From NCBI RefSeq assembly GCF_025399195.1, contig NW_026252166.1, positions 1 to 64,000 on the forward strand: a DNA stretch of 64,000 nucleotides. The letters are read 5' to 3'. The notes beneath the pieces were generated by a model, which was not told where the DNA came from, ran no database searches, and was given only the letters and a program-made list of their open reading frames with translations. Positions within the stretch are counted from its first letter, which is position 1; the number at the start of each line of letters is the position of its first letter. This DNA comes from Umbelopsis ramanniana AG. Taxonomy: Eukaryota; Mucoromycota; Umbelopsidomycetes; Umbelopsidales; Umbelopsidaceae. The translations under genes and the position numbers were made by a program. Of this stretch, positions 10,079 through 21,549 are shown piece after piece.

Positions 10079-10459
10079 GTTGAGTAAAGGGATATGTTGT
10101 AGAGGAGAGTGAGAAGAAGAGAGATGGAAAGGTGGGGAAGAGAAAGACACATGTTCCTCGTCTGAATTCTGGTATTTAGTGACTGTCGAATTTTGTGCTA
10201 AGGGTGGGTTTTGACCAAGCGACATTGGGCCCAAATAGGAAATAGTTGCGTTCACATGGAGACAGTGAAGCATTGGGGGATACTAACGGAAATCAAATAT
10301 TTCAGATCGTATAGAATTCGTTTATGAATGCAAAAAATATCAAAAGAACAACACAAAAATTCTCTGTACATGGCTAAAAGGCTGCATCGCATCCAGTAGT
10401 GGTGTATAAGAAAAAAGGATGGGAGATCCCAAAAAATACAAGGCCAAATTATGTTTAAA
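10079..10459. other. Intergenic between FATP-like gene and pacC
   Basis: 381 bp holding the upstream region of the FATP-like gene and the 3' end of pacC, both on the minus strand. It contains purine/pyrimidine-skewed tracts; no RNA gene or repeat was recognised. Confidence 0.4.
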
Positions 10460-12603
10460 CTATTGAGCAGGTACAGTTGGCGGGGAGGACACCACCACAT
10501 CGCTTGGCTGATGCTCCGCATTAATATACTTTGATGATACAACTTCATATAGCCGTTGTAAGAGAAGCAGATGCTTTCTTCGTGTCTCTATGTCTGAAGA
10601 AGATTCGGTAACCTCGACAGGTGAGGTTGGGTACAATGATGTGGTTGCACTTGGGCCATTCTTTCCATGCTCTTGCCCATCTTCAAGATGAACATTATCC
10701 ATGTTTCTGGTCAAAATATCGACATTACTATCTGATTCATCTTCCACTGCATGATCAGGGTAGGACGCTGCGTCAGACTGACTGGGGCTTATTTCTCGGC
10801 TAGTACCATTTGTCTTGTCCGCATTTTGATCCGGTGCAATGTATTGTATGAACTGAGTGAACCTATGAGAAAGTGGTTTGTAGTTCTGTCTTTGGCCCGC
10901 CATTTGCGACAAGACTGTCTGAACATTCTTCTTCCGTTCGTGAGTCACTTGCTCCTTGATGGGCAAAGAGTCCTCCTCTACATGTGGCTTAACTTGTAAG
11001 CTACTATCAGTACGTGGTGTACGCTTATGCGCCAAGGTGGAGTAGTCAAGCTTTTCCGGTTGATTGGAACGTCCATAATTGAGCGAAACATTCATATTGG
11101 GCATGAAATAGGTCGGAGCTATTGATGGGGTATTGGAGTAATGTTGTCTCTGGCCAATAGTGCCCACAGTTGAATTCATGCCTGGATAGCTCATTGTCAT
11201 ATTGTAGTCATCACTTGGCTTTGAGTGCACATACTGAGATTCACCGGCTGTTGGATACAATGCTCCTGCAGAGGTCGACATGATGTCTTGATCAATATCG
11301 TATGGCGAGTTATTAGCGGCATCGTAATTAATGCCAGCAGGGTTGGCGAAGATGGCGGAGTATGAGGCGGCTTCACCGAGAGGTGATGTACTGTCTCCAA
11401 GTGCATTCACAGGCGTACTTTGATAGGCCGTATTCGACAAAGGTGATTGATTCAACTGGAAACCTAAAGCATCATCGCCTTGACCAATGTTGCTTGAGAG
11501 TTGAGCGATCCACTCATTGAATAACAGTAAATCTTGTCCGTCTTGAACATTCAAATTTACAGCATTCGTGTCAAGACCATCCACGAACGTTGACAGTGTA
11601 TTGAGCCGATTGACCACATCTTTGGCAAAAGATAGAACAGTGTTAACAAAAGGTTTGCATAATAGCTAGCTTTACCACATTGCCAAATAGAAACGAAAAA
11701 ATCATGTACCTGGACTGTATTCCGGCTTTAAACCATCGTTGGACTTGAACTTTTTGTTCTGCAGTACATCAGCGAACAGTTCATTAATAGCATCAGATGC
11801 ATCCGCACTACCACGACCTCGCTTGTTAGAGTTCGCTAATGTTGGCTCCCCAGTCGCTACAGTGCCATTGTGCAAATTAATGAAATCATCCGCACTAAAC
11901 TCCAGAGCATTCTCGCCACTAGTAAACTGATCGGTAATATCGGTATAAGGAGATGTGTTAGGCTGAACACTAAAAGAATCTAACAATTCTGAGGAAGAAG
12001 TCGTTAACACATTATTCTGGTCAAGCATGAGCCTATTTCTTTATCGGCATACCTTCAGAATAAGTACTTTGAGGTGGTGATATTGGATAGCCCGATGGTG
12101 AATGCTGATTAATATGGTTAGGAGTCAGAGACTTGTCAGACTGTGGGTAGCGGGGTGGAGTTAATGGCTGTAAACCGGTAGGCGATGGCTGAAGATAGTG
12201 CTGTGTCGCCAAAGCTTGTTGTATTTCTTCCTCCGTATGAGTTTTTTCATGCTTCTTCAAATCCTGTGGCCGTTTGAAGGTTTTGTTACAGTACTAATGT
12301 TCAAAAGGTTAGAGGACTGATCACAATGTCAAGTTTAACTTGGTTTTACTCCGTACGTACCATGCAGTGGTGAGGTTTTAGCGGAATGTGTACCCTCAAA
12401 TGGCTAGTGATATGATCTCGTTTGACCGTCTCTACTGAGCAGTCTGCCCAGTGGCATTTCAAACAGAGATTTCGAGTTGCTTTGCGACCAACATGATCTG
12501 TTGTCAAGTGAAGGTAGAGCAGTTCGGGATCAGTGTACAATTTAGCGCAATCATCCCAGCGGCACGGATAGGCTTCCGGTGCAAGTTCAACAGCAGTTTC
12601 CAT
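10460..12603 (-). CDS. pacC: pH-responsive C2H2 zinc-finger transcription factor PacC/Rim101
   Basis: Transcription factor that activates alkaline-expressed genes after proteolytic removal of its C-terminal half through the Pal/Rim pathway. Exons: 12603-12361, 12293-12053, 11988-11710 and 11619-10460, giving 640 aa (Aspergillus PacC is 678). Three C2H2 fingers lie at the N-terminus: C14/C19/H32/H37, C50/C55/H68/H72 and C80/C83/H96/H100; finger 3 reads [14 protein letters not shown], which is diagnostic. The first intron splits finger 3 after its first cysteine. The rest is low-complexity Ser/Pro/Asn-rich with an acidic patch ([10 protein letters not shown]). I chose the ATG before ETAVELAPE; an upstream in-frame TTG was ignored. 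Its own promoter carries PacC-type sites. Confidence 0.92.
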
Positions 12604-12717
12604 AGTCGAGAGTATCGCCAAGAAGACCAGTAGTAGAACAAAGACCGAGTGAAGTGTGTTTGGTCCGCAAGAACTTCTTTAATTGGCGGAGAAGGGTATT
12701 TTTACCAGCTCAACCGC

Positions 12718-12730
12718 CTTGGCTGCCAAG
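12718..12730. promoter_or_regulatory. Palindromic PacC/Rim101 site pair
   Basis: CTTGGCTGCCAAG is two inverted copies of the PacC core GCCARG (GCCAAG on each strand) separated by one base, 115 bp upstream of the pacC ATG. The right half is the TGCCAAG form preferred by PacC and yeast Rim101. Autoregulation is known for PacC in Aspergillus; here it is inferred. Confidence 0.6.
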
Positions 12731-12973
12731 GAATCATCCCAAATATGGACAAAAGGGTTCTCATTGGCCAAAACCCGGGCTCTACCATCCAACATTTTTG
12801 GCCTGTTGTTTCAAGAATATTTTCGAGATACCGTATCTGAAATACGTGCACTGTGCTGAATTCAATAAAAGTGGGAACTTAGACATGATGTGAAAGGAAC
12901 AAGTGGCTGTGCAAGAAGTCATACATCAAGAGCCGGGTGAGATAATCATGCCTGATCTGCCGATGTAGCGAAC

Positions 12974-12980
12974 TGCCAAG
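12974..12980 (+). promoter_or_regulatory. Additional PacC/Rim101 site
   Basis: An exact TGCCAAG, 371 bp upstream of the pacC ATG, on the strand opposite to the gene. Such sites act in either orientation. Confidence 0.4.
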
Positions 12981-13352
12981 AGGGCATTGTCTGGAACGAC
13001 ACCCGAGAGAAGAAAATCTCCAATCCCGTGGTTGCATAAAGCAAAGTGTTTACTGATTGCCCAGCCTCCTGTCATCGGTGTGCTAAGGGCAATCGCTTAG
13101 CTAGACACTGAAGTTACAGGTTAAAGTCAATTTGTAGACACGAAGAAGCTGGTGGAGGTTGTTATCGCACCATGATTGAAATATCAGACGGTATGATTCT
13201 ATTACTTTTATTAGTTTTATTGGACCGTATTTTGATCTAAATTACCTCTTTTTTTGCGTATGTATGTTTTAAAGTACAATCTCATACTATTACTGTAACT
13301 GTGTTGAGTACGATAGAACTACTCGCCGATAATTGGCGTAGAAAGTAGTGAA

Positions 13353-15050
13353 TCATAGGTCTTGAACCCATTTCATAATTCCTTTGACCGAGCTGCGGAC
13401 CATGTCGTCACGTCTATACATTGCTTCTATGACTGTAGCCACAGCTCCACTGAATACAACAATTTCGCTGGCTTCAGCAGTCCATTTCTCCCAGGAGCGT
13501 CCGCGTCTATGGGGTCCAAGCACTCGTTCCATTATAGAGTAGATAGCACGGGGGGCTACATAAAGTGCCATTTCACCTCTTCTATGCTTGTTTTCCAATA
13601 AAATGGAGAAACCACACATCATACAACCAATCAGTGGTGCCAAGGTATTGTCCAGTCGAGATTGGTCGATTCGTAAAAGTTGGTGGCCAATTCTCGTCCG
13701 AGTTAGACAAACGCCATACCACGTTAAAGCGATGAACGACGCCAAGAATGCTGATGACCTCATGGCTGCCTTAATGATATGAATACTGTTGTCCAGTGGG
13801 CTATCCAACAGCTTTTTGCGTTTGAAAATCAATGGGGGTAGTAAGTGGACAGGGAGGTAAATCTATAAATTGACGGGTTCGGCATTAACGGCCCAAGTTT
13901 TTGAATTTAACAGTAAAAAAAAAATAAGAGCTATAGTCTTACCAGAAATGCTTGAGCAAAACCTTTAGAGAATCTGCGAGCAGCGTTAGCCTCACAACCA
14001 CCAGCAAGTCCATCATGAACCAGGTCACAGTGAATTCTACCAGTTATCGGATCTCCATAGGATGGAGGGAGACCAATGTCGGAGCAGTAATCCATAAGCA
14101 ATGAAGGGGTTCCGGTATCTTTCTGTAAGGCAAGTACGATATTTTGATTTAAGCATAAATTTTGGTCTCATTATCACGCCAATTACTTCAAAAAACATAC
14201 ACCATAAACGAATTCGCCCTTGCGGATCATTCTTAGAGCCTCCAACAGTCTTTGATCCATATTTGCCATCCTTGAGATCCAATTGTTATATGATCTAATA
14301 GTGAAGCACAATGAGGATGTGAAAATAAGTGATTTGATGGCAAGTAGCAAAGATACTGGTCTGTTGAACTTACTTTGGTAAACGTGTTGGAGCAAAAAAC
14401 CAAGAAAACATAATCTCAGTACAGGCCAACACAAAAACTAAAACATCACCATTTTGCAAAAGCCACGAAGGAAGTTTCTTCTTTGCATATTCATTGCTAC
14501 CAAGTCGATGGGCAAAAACATCACCTGCACGAACAGCTGCAAATAATGTTATATCCAAAGTGCCAGTTCTTGGGAATAATCGATGAACACTGTATATTGT
14601 CAGAGCAGACGCAATGAACGACGAGACTAATAATCGCTTCTGGTCCTTGGTGGACTCTTTGGTACTTTGAGTATCTTTCAACAATTTTTTAAGGATTGGT
14701 TCCACAAGTCGATGTCCACCTAGAGACCCACAAAATAGCCATGGCACGCCGTTTCTAGCAACTCCATTATATAACTTGCGAAGGGTATCGTTGAGTAGCT
14801 TTTGCATGCTTGGCAATGAGTTGGTTTTTAGGGCTTTAACCAACATCTTTATATATAGACCTAAGAGAGCTGGCAAAGCAGAAACTGACCAACCTAACGC
14901 GAACGCTCGTAATAAGATAAGCAAGGTACGGCGTGTTTCCGGTGACAGGCTATCGACTTTGCTCTTTATTAGCTGGCGTATTGTGGAGGAATGTGCACCA
15001 GACTTATGTGCAGAATGAGGAACTTTGCCATTGCTAATGCTAGATGACAT
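13353..15050 (-). CDS. TMEM135-like multipass membrane protein
   Basis: Exons: 15050-14374, 14294-14201, 14122-13943 and 13862-13353, giving 486 aa (human TMEM135 is 458). Several hydrophobic segments are visible, for example LLILLRAFALGWSVSALPAL, VLVFVLACTEIMFSWFFAP, IKAAMRSSAFLASFIALTWY and LIGCMMCGFSILL. The middle carries SYNNWISRMA and a cysteine-bearing seg­ment (DYCSDIGLPP ... GRIHCDLVHDG) followed by KGFAQAFLIYLP, which I recognise as TMEM135/Tim17-like family text. TMEM135 in animals is linked to peroxisomes, mitochondrial dynamics and lipid handling; the role here is inference. The ATG was chosen at MSSSISNG because the frame upstream lacks an ATG. A different member of this Tim17-like superfamily remains possible. 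Confidence 0.65.
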
Positions 15051-15213
15051 TTTCAGAAGGGATGTTGACAACGAATATGGAGTACAAACTCTTTTAATAA
15101 AATAAAATTTCACATGTTAGTGAATTGTCTCAGTTTTTCCAGTAATTGAACTGTTGAAAGCAAAGGATGAATTTTTTTTTAGTAACAAAGCTTGCAACAC
15201 TGGTTAGCAACGC

Positions 15214-16273
15214 TTAAGTGCTTACGTATTTGTCGCCATATGTCTTCATATCATCGCTCAAATCATCCCATCTAGTATGAAGCTGTCCGGTTCTAGGGTC
15301 GACAGCTGGAAGTTTGCCTTGAGCTTTCTTAGCTCTCTCGCGGACTTTGTCTTCTCTAAGCAATGATAGGCAAAGGGCCATCAAAGGACTGTCTATTCTT
15401 TTTTCGCTCAAATGACGCTCTTTGAAAGCATCAAATTCTGGATAGTCGTCTATAGCATGAATGGAGATAGTGGTGCCGTCTGAGACATGAGCAATGTGCG
15501 TGGGCCATTCACCAAGTCCGTCGAAAATATGGGTTGCATAAACCTAGAAAGGAGGTGCATCAATATGACCCGTGAAGGCAATTCGAATAAAAATCATGCA
15601 TCATAATGCAGCACGTCATCTCAGCTTACGATGGTGGAGTTTCTGGCCGCAGTTTCCTTCTCCAGGTAGTCAAGGAAGTCGGATCGAACAAGTACATCCA
15701 AATCAACAGTAACCTCATCCAAAAGCAACATATCCCATGGCGCCAACAGACCCATTACCAGCTGCACACGTCGACGCTGTCCTAATTGATACGTAATGCC
15801 TCTCAGCAAAAAGTAGGATATGCTGTTTACCACTGTGATTACCTACCATCCGAGACTTGATGCATTTTCCAGTTAGTATCAACATCAAGCACTTCAATTA
15901 GTTCGTCTCTTCTATCCGGCCATCTATCGCCGCCTACACTCTTGACAAGAAAGTCGACTTTCAAGTCACTTCTAACGACAGGGTTGCCTGCCCACTCTGT
16001 ACCAAGGTAGGTCACACCTTTGGGAGCATCTAAGAAGGCGTTGACGCCTAAGATATTTACAACTCCTGGGGTCATTCTCTTGCCAGCTAGAATGCGAAGT
16101 AACGTGGTCTTTCCAGCTCCGTTGGCACCGACAAGCAGACAGCGAGCACCTCTAGGTAGCCTTAAGTTGAGGTCTTTGAGAATATCAGGACCACCATAAC
16201 CAAAAGTCAGATTGTCAACTTGGACTGCAAGGTCCTTGACATTTACGTCGTTTTGCGTGTCTTGATTGGCCAT
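15214..16273 (-). CDS. CAF16: ABC-family ATPase Caf16 (Ccr4-Not associated)
   Basis: Soluble single ABC ATPase without membrane domain; yeast Caf16 associates with Ccr4-Not and Mediator. Exons: 16273-15847, 15781-15630 and 15543-15214, giving 302 aa (yeast 289). Walker A is [14 protein letters not shown]. The signature region reads [11 protein letters not shown] and is rebuilt only by the first splice. Walker B is [13 protein letters not shown]; the DEVTVDLDV string is characteristic of Caf16 and sets it apart from transporter ATPases. The H-loop histidine lies in YATHIFDG. The final codons KYVST* overlap a potential GTAAGC donor, so an extra 3' exon cannot be excluded. It is divergent from DUO1, with 166 bp between the ATGs. 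Confidence 0.9.
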
Positions 16274-16439
16274 GTCGACTTTCACAGTGAGTGAATGAAA
16301 TTCAAGCTGAAAGTAAGGCTGCTACAACAACCGAATAATTTCGAATTTCGTGCGTGAATTTGGACTGCTTTCGACGTGAGTCAGAAATCCCCAAAAAACA
16401 CGCGACGCTCTCAAAACGTTTTCCACTTGCTCTACTTTG

Positions 16440-17316
16440 ATGAGCACCAAGAAATATACCAGCTCATCAGATACCGTAGGGAATGATAACATGGATATAA
16501 CATCGAAGAATTATGGAAAATCCGACAATGCGCCTGTATCTGAGCAGTCTGTAGGAGCCACCAATTCGAAGTCATCGTCGAGTCAACCCATGACAGATTC
16601 ACAGGCACCAATAGAAGATCCTAGCAACTCCCCAGAAGTCAATGCGAAGCGAAAACAAGAGCTGGAGGCTGTACGTAAGCTCAATTCCGCAGTGCAGACG
16701 ATCAATCTGAACTTGGAGCATTCAAAGGCAAATCTTCAGGTAAAATACCTAATGCATTGTCGTGTTCTTGTGGGTCATCGCGTTAAACCTGTTTGTCTCA
16801 CGTTAGCAATTCAAGCAAACCGTGAATCAAACCAATCAATTGTTGGATATGTGGATATTAATCTTGTCACAAACCGAACATACGAAGCGCCTCATGGAGG
16901 ATCCAGAGTGGGAAGGTGGTCAATTGGTAAGTAGCTGGACGAACACTATGGCATAGTTGAAGCGGAAAGTGTATTGACATCGATGGTTTGGAAGGATGCT
17001 CAAAGGATAGAGCACGAACTACAAGAAAGTCAACGAGAAAAAAACGAGCGAAAGCACGCAAAAGACCGTACATCCCAAATACCAGGTAAAATAGCGGTTT
17101 TATCTTTGGGGTGCTTTATTACTATATACTTTCGTTATCGCTAATCCCTTTCATCATGCTACAGCAACAGGAGACGATAAGGGAAAGTCAATACAGAGAT
17201 CAGGCAATCCACGTAGCCGAAAAGGAGACGCAGCGGTCGCAATCGAATCGAAAGCTGCATCATCTAAATCTCGCACATCTCGAACGGTCAGCACGACTAG
17301 AACGAACAAGGGATAA
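16440..17316 (+). CDS. DUO1: DASH complex subunit Duo1
   Basis: Subunit of the ring-forming DASH/Dam1 complex that couples kinetochores to microtubules in fungi. Exons: 16440-16739, 16807-16926, 16995-17085 and 17165-17316, giving 220 aa. The core crosses the first splice: LNSAVQTINLNLEHSKANLQ, then QFKQTVNQTNQLLDMW and ILSQTEHTKRLMEDPEWEG (about residues 80-137); the last segment is the Duo1 hallmark. The tail is a charged helix (about 141-170, EHELQESQREKNERKHAK) followed by a basic Ser/Arg-rich end, typical of microtubule-binding DASH subunits. The third exon start (16995) was chosen because it restores frame with a GTAAGT donor and a 68-bp intron. Confidence 0.85.
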
Positions 17317-17556
17317 TATTCTAACCTTTGGAGTAATTTGCTATATTTTTCCGCAATATTTATATGCGTAAATAGCTCCCGGAGGGCCAATTTGTACAAT
17401 ATCAATACATACTACTTTCTTCTCCTTTTCAGCTCATCAATAACTTTGCATTAGTCCGCGAATATATAATAATTTTTTTTTTGTGTGTATTTGGATTTTA
17501 TAATCTAATGATTTTATCATGGATGGTGTATGAAGTTCAATGTATCAAACGCGAAC

Positions 17557-19168
17557 TTAGTTGACGACAACGGACCATGGGTGCTCAACCTCACCATATT
17601 GAATGTCCAAAATGGTCTTGTTCACGCGTTTGGTGAAAGGTCCAGCTTGTTCCTCAGGGTTGCTGGGGTCAAGAGGGATCTGAAGATCTTCACCTTCGTA
17701 GTTGATACACTTGATGGGAGAGACAATGCAGGCGGTACCAGCACCAAACATCTCAACGATACGGTCTTTCTTAATGGCATCGCGAAGTTGAGGCATGGTC
17801 ATCTTCTTCTCAACAACCTTGATGCCAGTCTCGGATTCCCACTCCTTAGCGAGCTCAATAATGGAGTCACGAGTGACACCTGGAAGAATAGATCCATCCA
17901 AAGGAGGAGTGACAAGTTCCTTTTCTCCCTTCTCGTTCTTCATAAGGATAAACAAGTTCATAGTACCAACCTCGGTCAGCTCATGTTCGTCTATACAATG
18001 TCTTATTAGCCCAAGATATCAAACTGGTTTCTGAAATGTTCAATTACACATACCTCCAAAGAGCCACAAGTTCTGTTGATATCCTTCCTTGGCAGCAAGT
18101 TGTTGAGGAAGAATTCCTTTAAGTAGGGCAAGCATGTTAATAATGGTTGCACTTCGTTCCGTTTGCTCGAACTATGGAAAATATGTACCTGATGCGTAGT
18201 TGGCTCCAATCTTTGAGCTACCGGTACCACGAGGCCAGGCACGGACGAACTCGGTAGTGGCCTTCAAGGACACAGCAGCGAAACCAGTCTTGTAGTAGGG
18301 ACCGACGGGACATCCAATAACGAACAACAATGCACGGCTTGATGGGTTGACACCCAAAGTCTCTTGGGTACCCATGCAAGTAGGACGCAAATACAAAGAG
18401 TATCCACGTTCACTAGGAATCCAACGCTCATCAATCTTCAAGTAATCTCCGATGAGCTTGATTAGCTCTTCGCCATCAAAGGACTATAACAAGATGGATG
18501 TTAGCTTAAAGACTTAATTTTTCGAGAATCGTGTAATCATTTTACTTACCGGCAAGGCAATACGTGACACGGAGTTGTTCATTCTCTTCATGTTCATGTC
18601 AGGTCGGAAAAGACGAATCTTGCCATCTTTACCCTTGTATGCCTTTAAACCTTCAAAGCACTAATTCACCAAAACACTGTTTAATCGAAATGTAAAAAAA
18701 AAATTTGTGCAGATACAATAACACAAACTTACCGTCAAGGCATAGTGGAAGACAACAGCACTGGGCAAAATCTGGAAGTTCTCAAAAGGTCTAATTTCAG
18801 GAGCTTTCCAGCCTTGACCTTCCTCCCATTCGGCAGTAATCCTTGCGAAAGAAGAACGAGTCAGCTGGGTTATCGTTCATTCAATCCGAATCAATGAGAC
18901 CTTACATATGATCTGTGAAAGTTTTGCCAAAGACGAGATCTTTGGCAGGTACCAAAGGTTTCAAAGCATTTGACTTGTTGATTTTAACCTTTTGTGCCTG
19001 TTAAATGTGTCAGTCCAAGTATATCTCGCTACCCTATCTAGAAAGAGCTTCAGAAACACGGCAACATACACTGAGTCCGCTAAGACCTGTGGACTTGAAG
19101 CGAAGCTGTCCAAGATTTTGGAACGCTGATGTTTTGCGGGAGATGTGTGCGATGGAGCGACTGAACAT
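17557..19168 (-). CDS. BAT1: Branched-chain amino acid aminotransferase, mitochondrial
   Basis: PLP enzyme of fold type IV that transfers the amino group between Leu, Ile or Val and 2-oxoglutarate: the last step of synthesis and first of breakdown. Seven exons: 19168-19070, 18997-18906, 18841-18733, 18660-18550, 18483-18189, 18116-18054 and 17990-17557, giving 400 aa. Residues 1-30 are Arg/Ser-rich and lack acids, like a mitochondrial presequence. Seen: [46 protein letters not shown], the PLP lysine K228 in [18 protein letters not shown], and [14 protein letters not shown]. Length and motif order are standard. Convergent with DUO1. Confidence 0.94.
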
Positions 19169-19464
19169 TTTGTGGTAAGTTGTCTAGGAAACCAAACGTA
19201 GTTTTGACAGTCAGCTCCATCAGATTTTGATTTTATCTTTTTTCGAAAGTCTCAGGGTCACGTGCACCAATGTGCAGCAGTTCAATTATTAACCGATGCT
19301 TCGGCCAAACTCCTTTACATGATATTCTCTTCCACTTACTGCACATTAAGAATAGGTAATGAAGATGATATTGCTTATAATACATCAATATGATAGTATT
19401 TTATTTGGTTTCTGCATAGAAGAAAGCACGTCGCGTATTCAGGACGTCCCTGCCAAAAAGTGAG

Positions 19465-20200
19465 TCACTGTTCGTCAGCTCGAAGGAAAAAAATATAATC
19501 GAGTCCGTCAATTGGTGGATAGCCAAGGTTAGTCACTCCAGCTGTGATTTGTCCACGATGATATGTAGCATGATTGAAAAGGTTCAAGAGAATTAATCCT
19601 ACATCTTGATCTTTGAACTCAATACCAGCACTGGTCACAAATGAAAGAGCAGGAATTTCAGTATCTTCTTCGAACGCCGATAGAAAATCAACCAAATCTT
19701 GAGTCTATCATTTAAAAGAAATGAAAATAAAAAAATCCAATTAGTTCAACTTTCAATAGACGTGGTCTCACTGAAGCTCATAACTAACCTGTTGCAAAAT
19801 CTGCTTGGCCAGCTCAGATCTATCTTTAACAAAACCTTCCCAAGGATTTGTCTTGGAATCTCTGGTGGAGTAGCAGTCGTTGTGTCTCCACAGTGAAAGC
19901 ATGTCTTCATAATCCGGCCGATACTGGTTATGCAATCGGCTGCACCTGAATTTTGAAAATGAGCAAGTTTCGCTATTTTAAACTGTCTAAATGAATGTAA
20001 CGCGAACGTGATAGCTACCAGGTAACGTCGGCTACGTGAGCATGGTTCAAGGTACCATGGATGGACCTAAACACTAATCCGGCGTGGCCATAATAATCTT
20101 GGTCGCTGATTGATTGCAAACCATCCAGGAGTAGCTTATATGCCCAGTGATGGAAACGGGCTAGAGAAATCAGAGTGGGAATTGGGACAGAGCAGGTCAT
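19465..20200 (-). CDS. DinB/YfiT-fold putative metalloprotein, copy 1
   Basis: Member of the DinB-like four-helix superfamily, usually with a three-histidine metal site; bacterial relatives include thiol-dependent S-transferases and DNA-damage-induced proteins. Substrate unknown. Exons: 20200-20019, 19945-19789 and 19704-19465, giving 192 aa. Candidate ligands are H53 in TLNHAHVADVTW, H158 and H162 in NHATYHRGQITAG. The arrangement SLARFHHWAYKLLLDGL at the N-terminus and NLGYPPIDGLDYIFFL at the C-terminus fits the family. It has the same intron positions and length as the copy at 21550-22255. No signal peptide or membrane segment. Confidence 0.8.
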
Positions 20201-21549
20201 AGACTGTATCGAGTTGTGAACGCAAGTAATGAAGTATGAGAGTTGGTCTTGTATTTATACGCCACTGAGATGAGATAATGTTATGTTGATTCCAGTTTCT
20301 GTGATACGATGTTTTTCTCCAGAATGCATTTAAAACATAGAGTTGAGTTGAAAGTGTAACTTGCTACCATTGAGTTTATATAAACAGTATATAGACAACG
20401 GTCTTTCACTCATGAATTTCATGAGGGTCAGCTACCTTCCTATATAATCCAAATATTCCAGATTGCTTCCGAAGAAATGCTTAGCATTTGCTTGTGCTAC
20501 GAGTGTTATCTGTTTGATTCCGTAAAGGAAAAAATCGGTTGGCTGTATCTGGCTGAATTGGCTTCAGCCGACCAACGAGCAGCCATCTTTCTCCTGTGAT
20601 AGTGTAGCGTGCGATTGTTCTTGTACTATTGATTGGCCAGCGATACCTTTTCTATAATTCAATCTTGGATGTGTATGGCAAACATTCATATATATTGCTA
20701 CTGAACATTTTGCTTGTTGAAACGATTACAAAAACGGTACAGCGAGATTTAAGGGATTAAGCTACCCCACAAACTGGTACCTATTTAGAGACAGATCAAG
20801 TTTATGCTTACTTATTACATTAGTATCGGCATCTAATATGTGCAAATCCCAGGTACTTGATCGGATTGTCTTTGCAGGCGGAGGTGTCATGTGGTTTAGA
20901 TCGTCTCAGAGGAGCTGGTCACTGGCATTCGCCAATATTCGAGCTACTGATGAATTTCTTAAATGAACACTTGTGCGCCTTTTACTTAACACATACATCT
21001 TGTAAAAAGCTTTCTTCTGCCACCCTGTAAATAGGTATTAACAACCACCTCCAATCTCCACTCTGCCGCTTGGCAGAGCAGATACTACGTTGGCATTTAG
21101 CAGAATGATCACACAGCTCACGTGGAAGCGGTCAGCGTATTGATATACAGTATGCTGCTGGCAACGGATGTTCCTTTTCTGCTGCACGATGAACCACAGA
21201 ACATTTGGTATCCAATGACATCGTCGGTAATTATTTTGTAGTGAAATTGGAAGCGATTTCTTGTTGCTTTATTGTAGCGTTCCTGTGCCCTTACCTTCTT
21301 AGCATGGATGCCTTGCATGAAGGAGATCAGTCATTGCATAGTAACGAGACTTAGGAACAGTCGAAGCAAAGAGCCGAGACTCAGTAGTGCTGTTTAGTCA
21401 TGTGAATCTGATTGTCGTCGACGGATGTCAACATCCGCAGAAGCCTTTATCATATCAAAAATCAAGCGTGGCGCAGCTGTATATCCAGCGTTGAATTCTC
21501 AAAAGATATTTTATACTCTTCATTACAGCAATGATATTAATATAGAAGA
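20201..21549. other. Gene-poor gap between the DinB copies
   Basis: 1,349 bp with no convincing gene, RNA or repeat. Short frames (for example minus strand 21118-21318) carry no known motif. The part next to copy 1 should contain its promoter, and the right end the 3' UTR of copy 2. Confidence 0.4.

Larger units (their letters stand above)
12604..13352. other. pacC upstream region
   Basis: 749 bp between pacC and the TMEM135-like gene, both on the minus strand, so it contains the pacC promoter and the 3' end of the neighbour. PacC-type sites at 12718-12730 and 12974-12980 are listed separately. Short plus-strand frames here show no known domain. Confidence 0.5.

Noticed and set aside
10621-10999. 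Plus-strand frames across the pacC C-terminus
   Set aside because: Antisense to a long, well-supported coding exon; no domain.
16927-16956. 30-bp intron in DUO1 ending at CATAG
   Set aside because: Too short and puts the next exon out of frame; the 68-bp intron 16927-16994 restores frame with the same donor.
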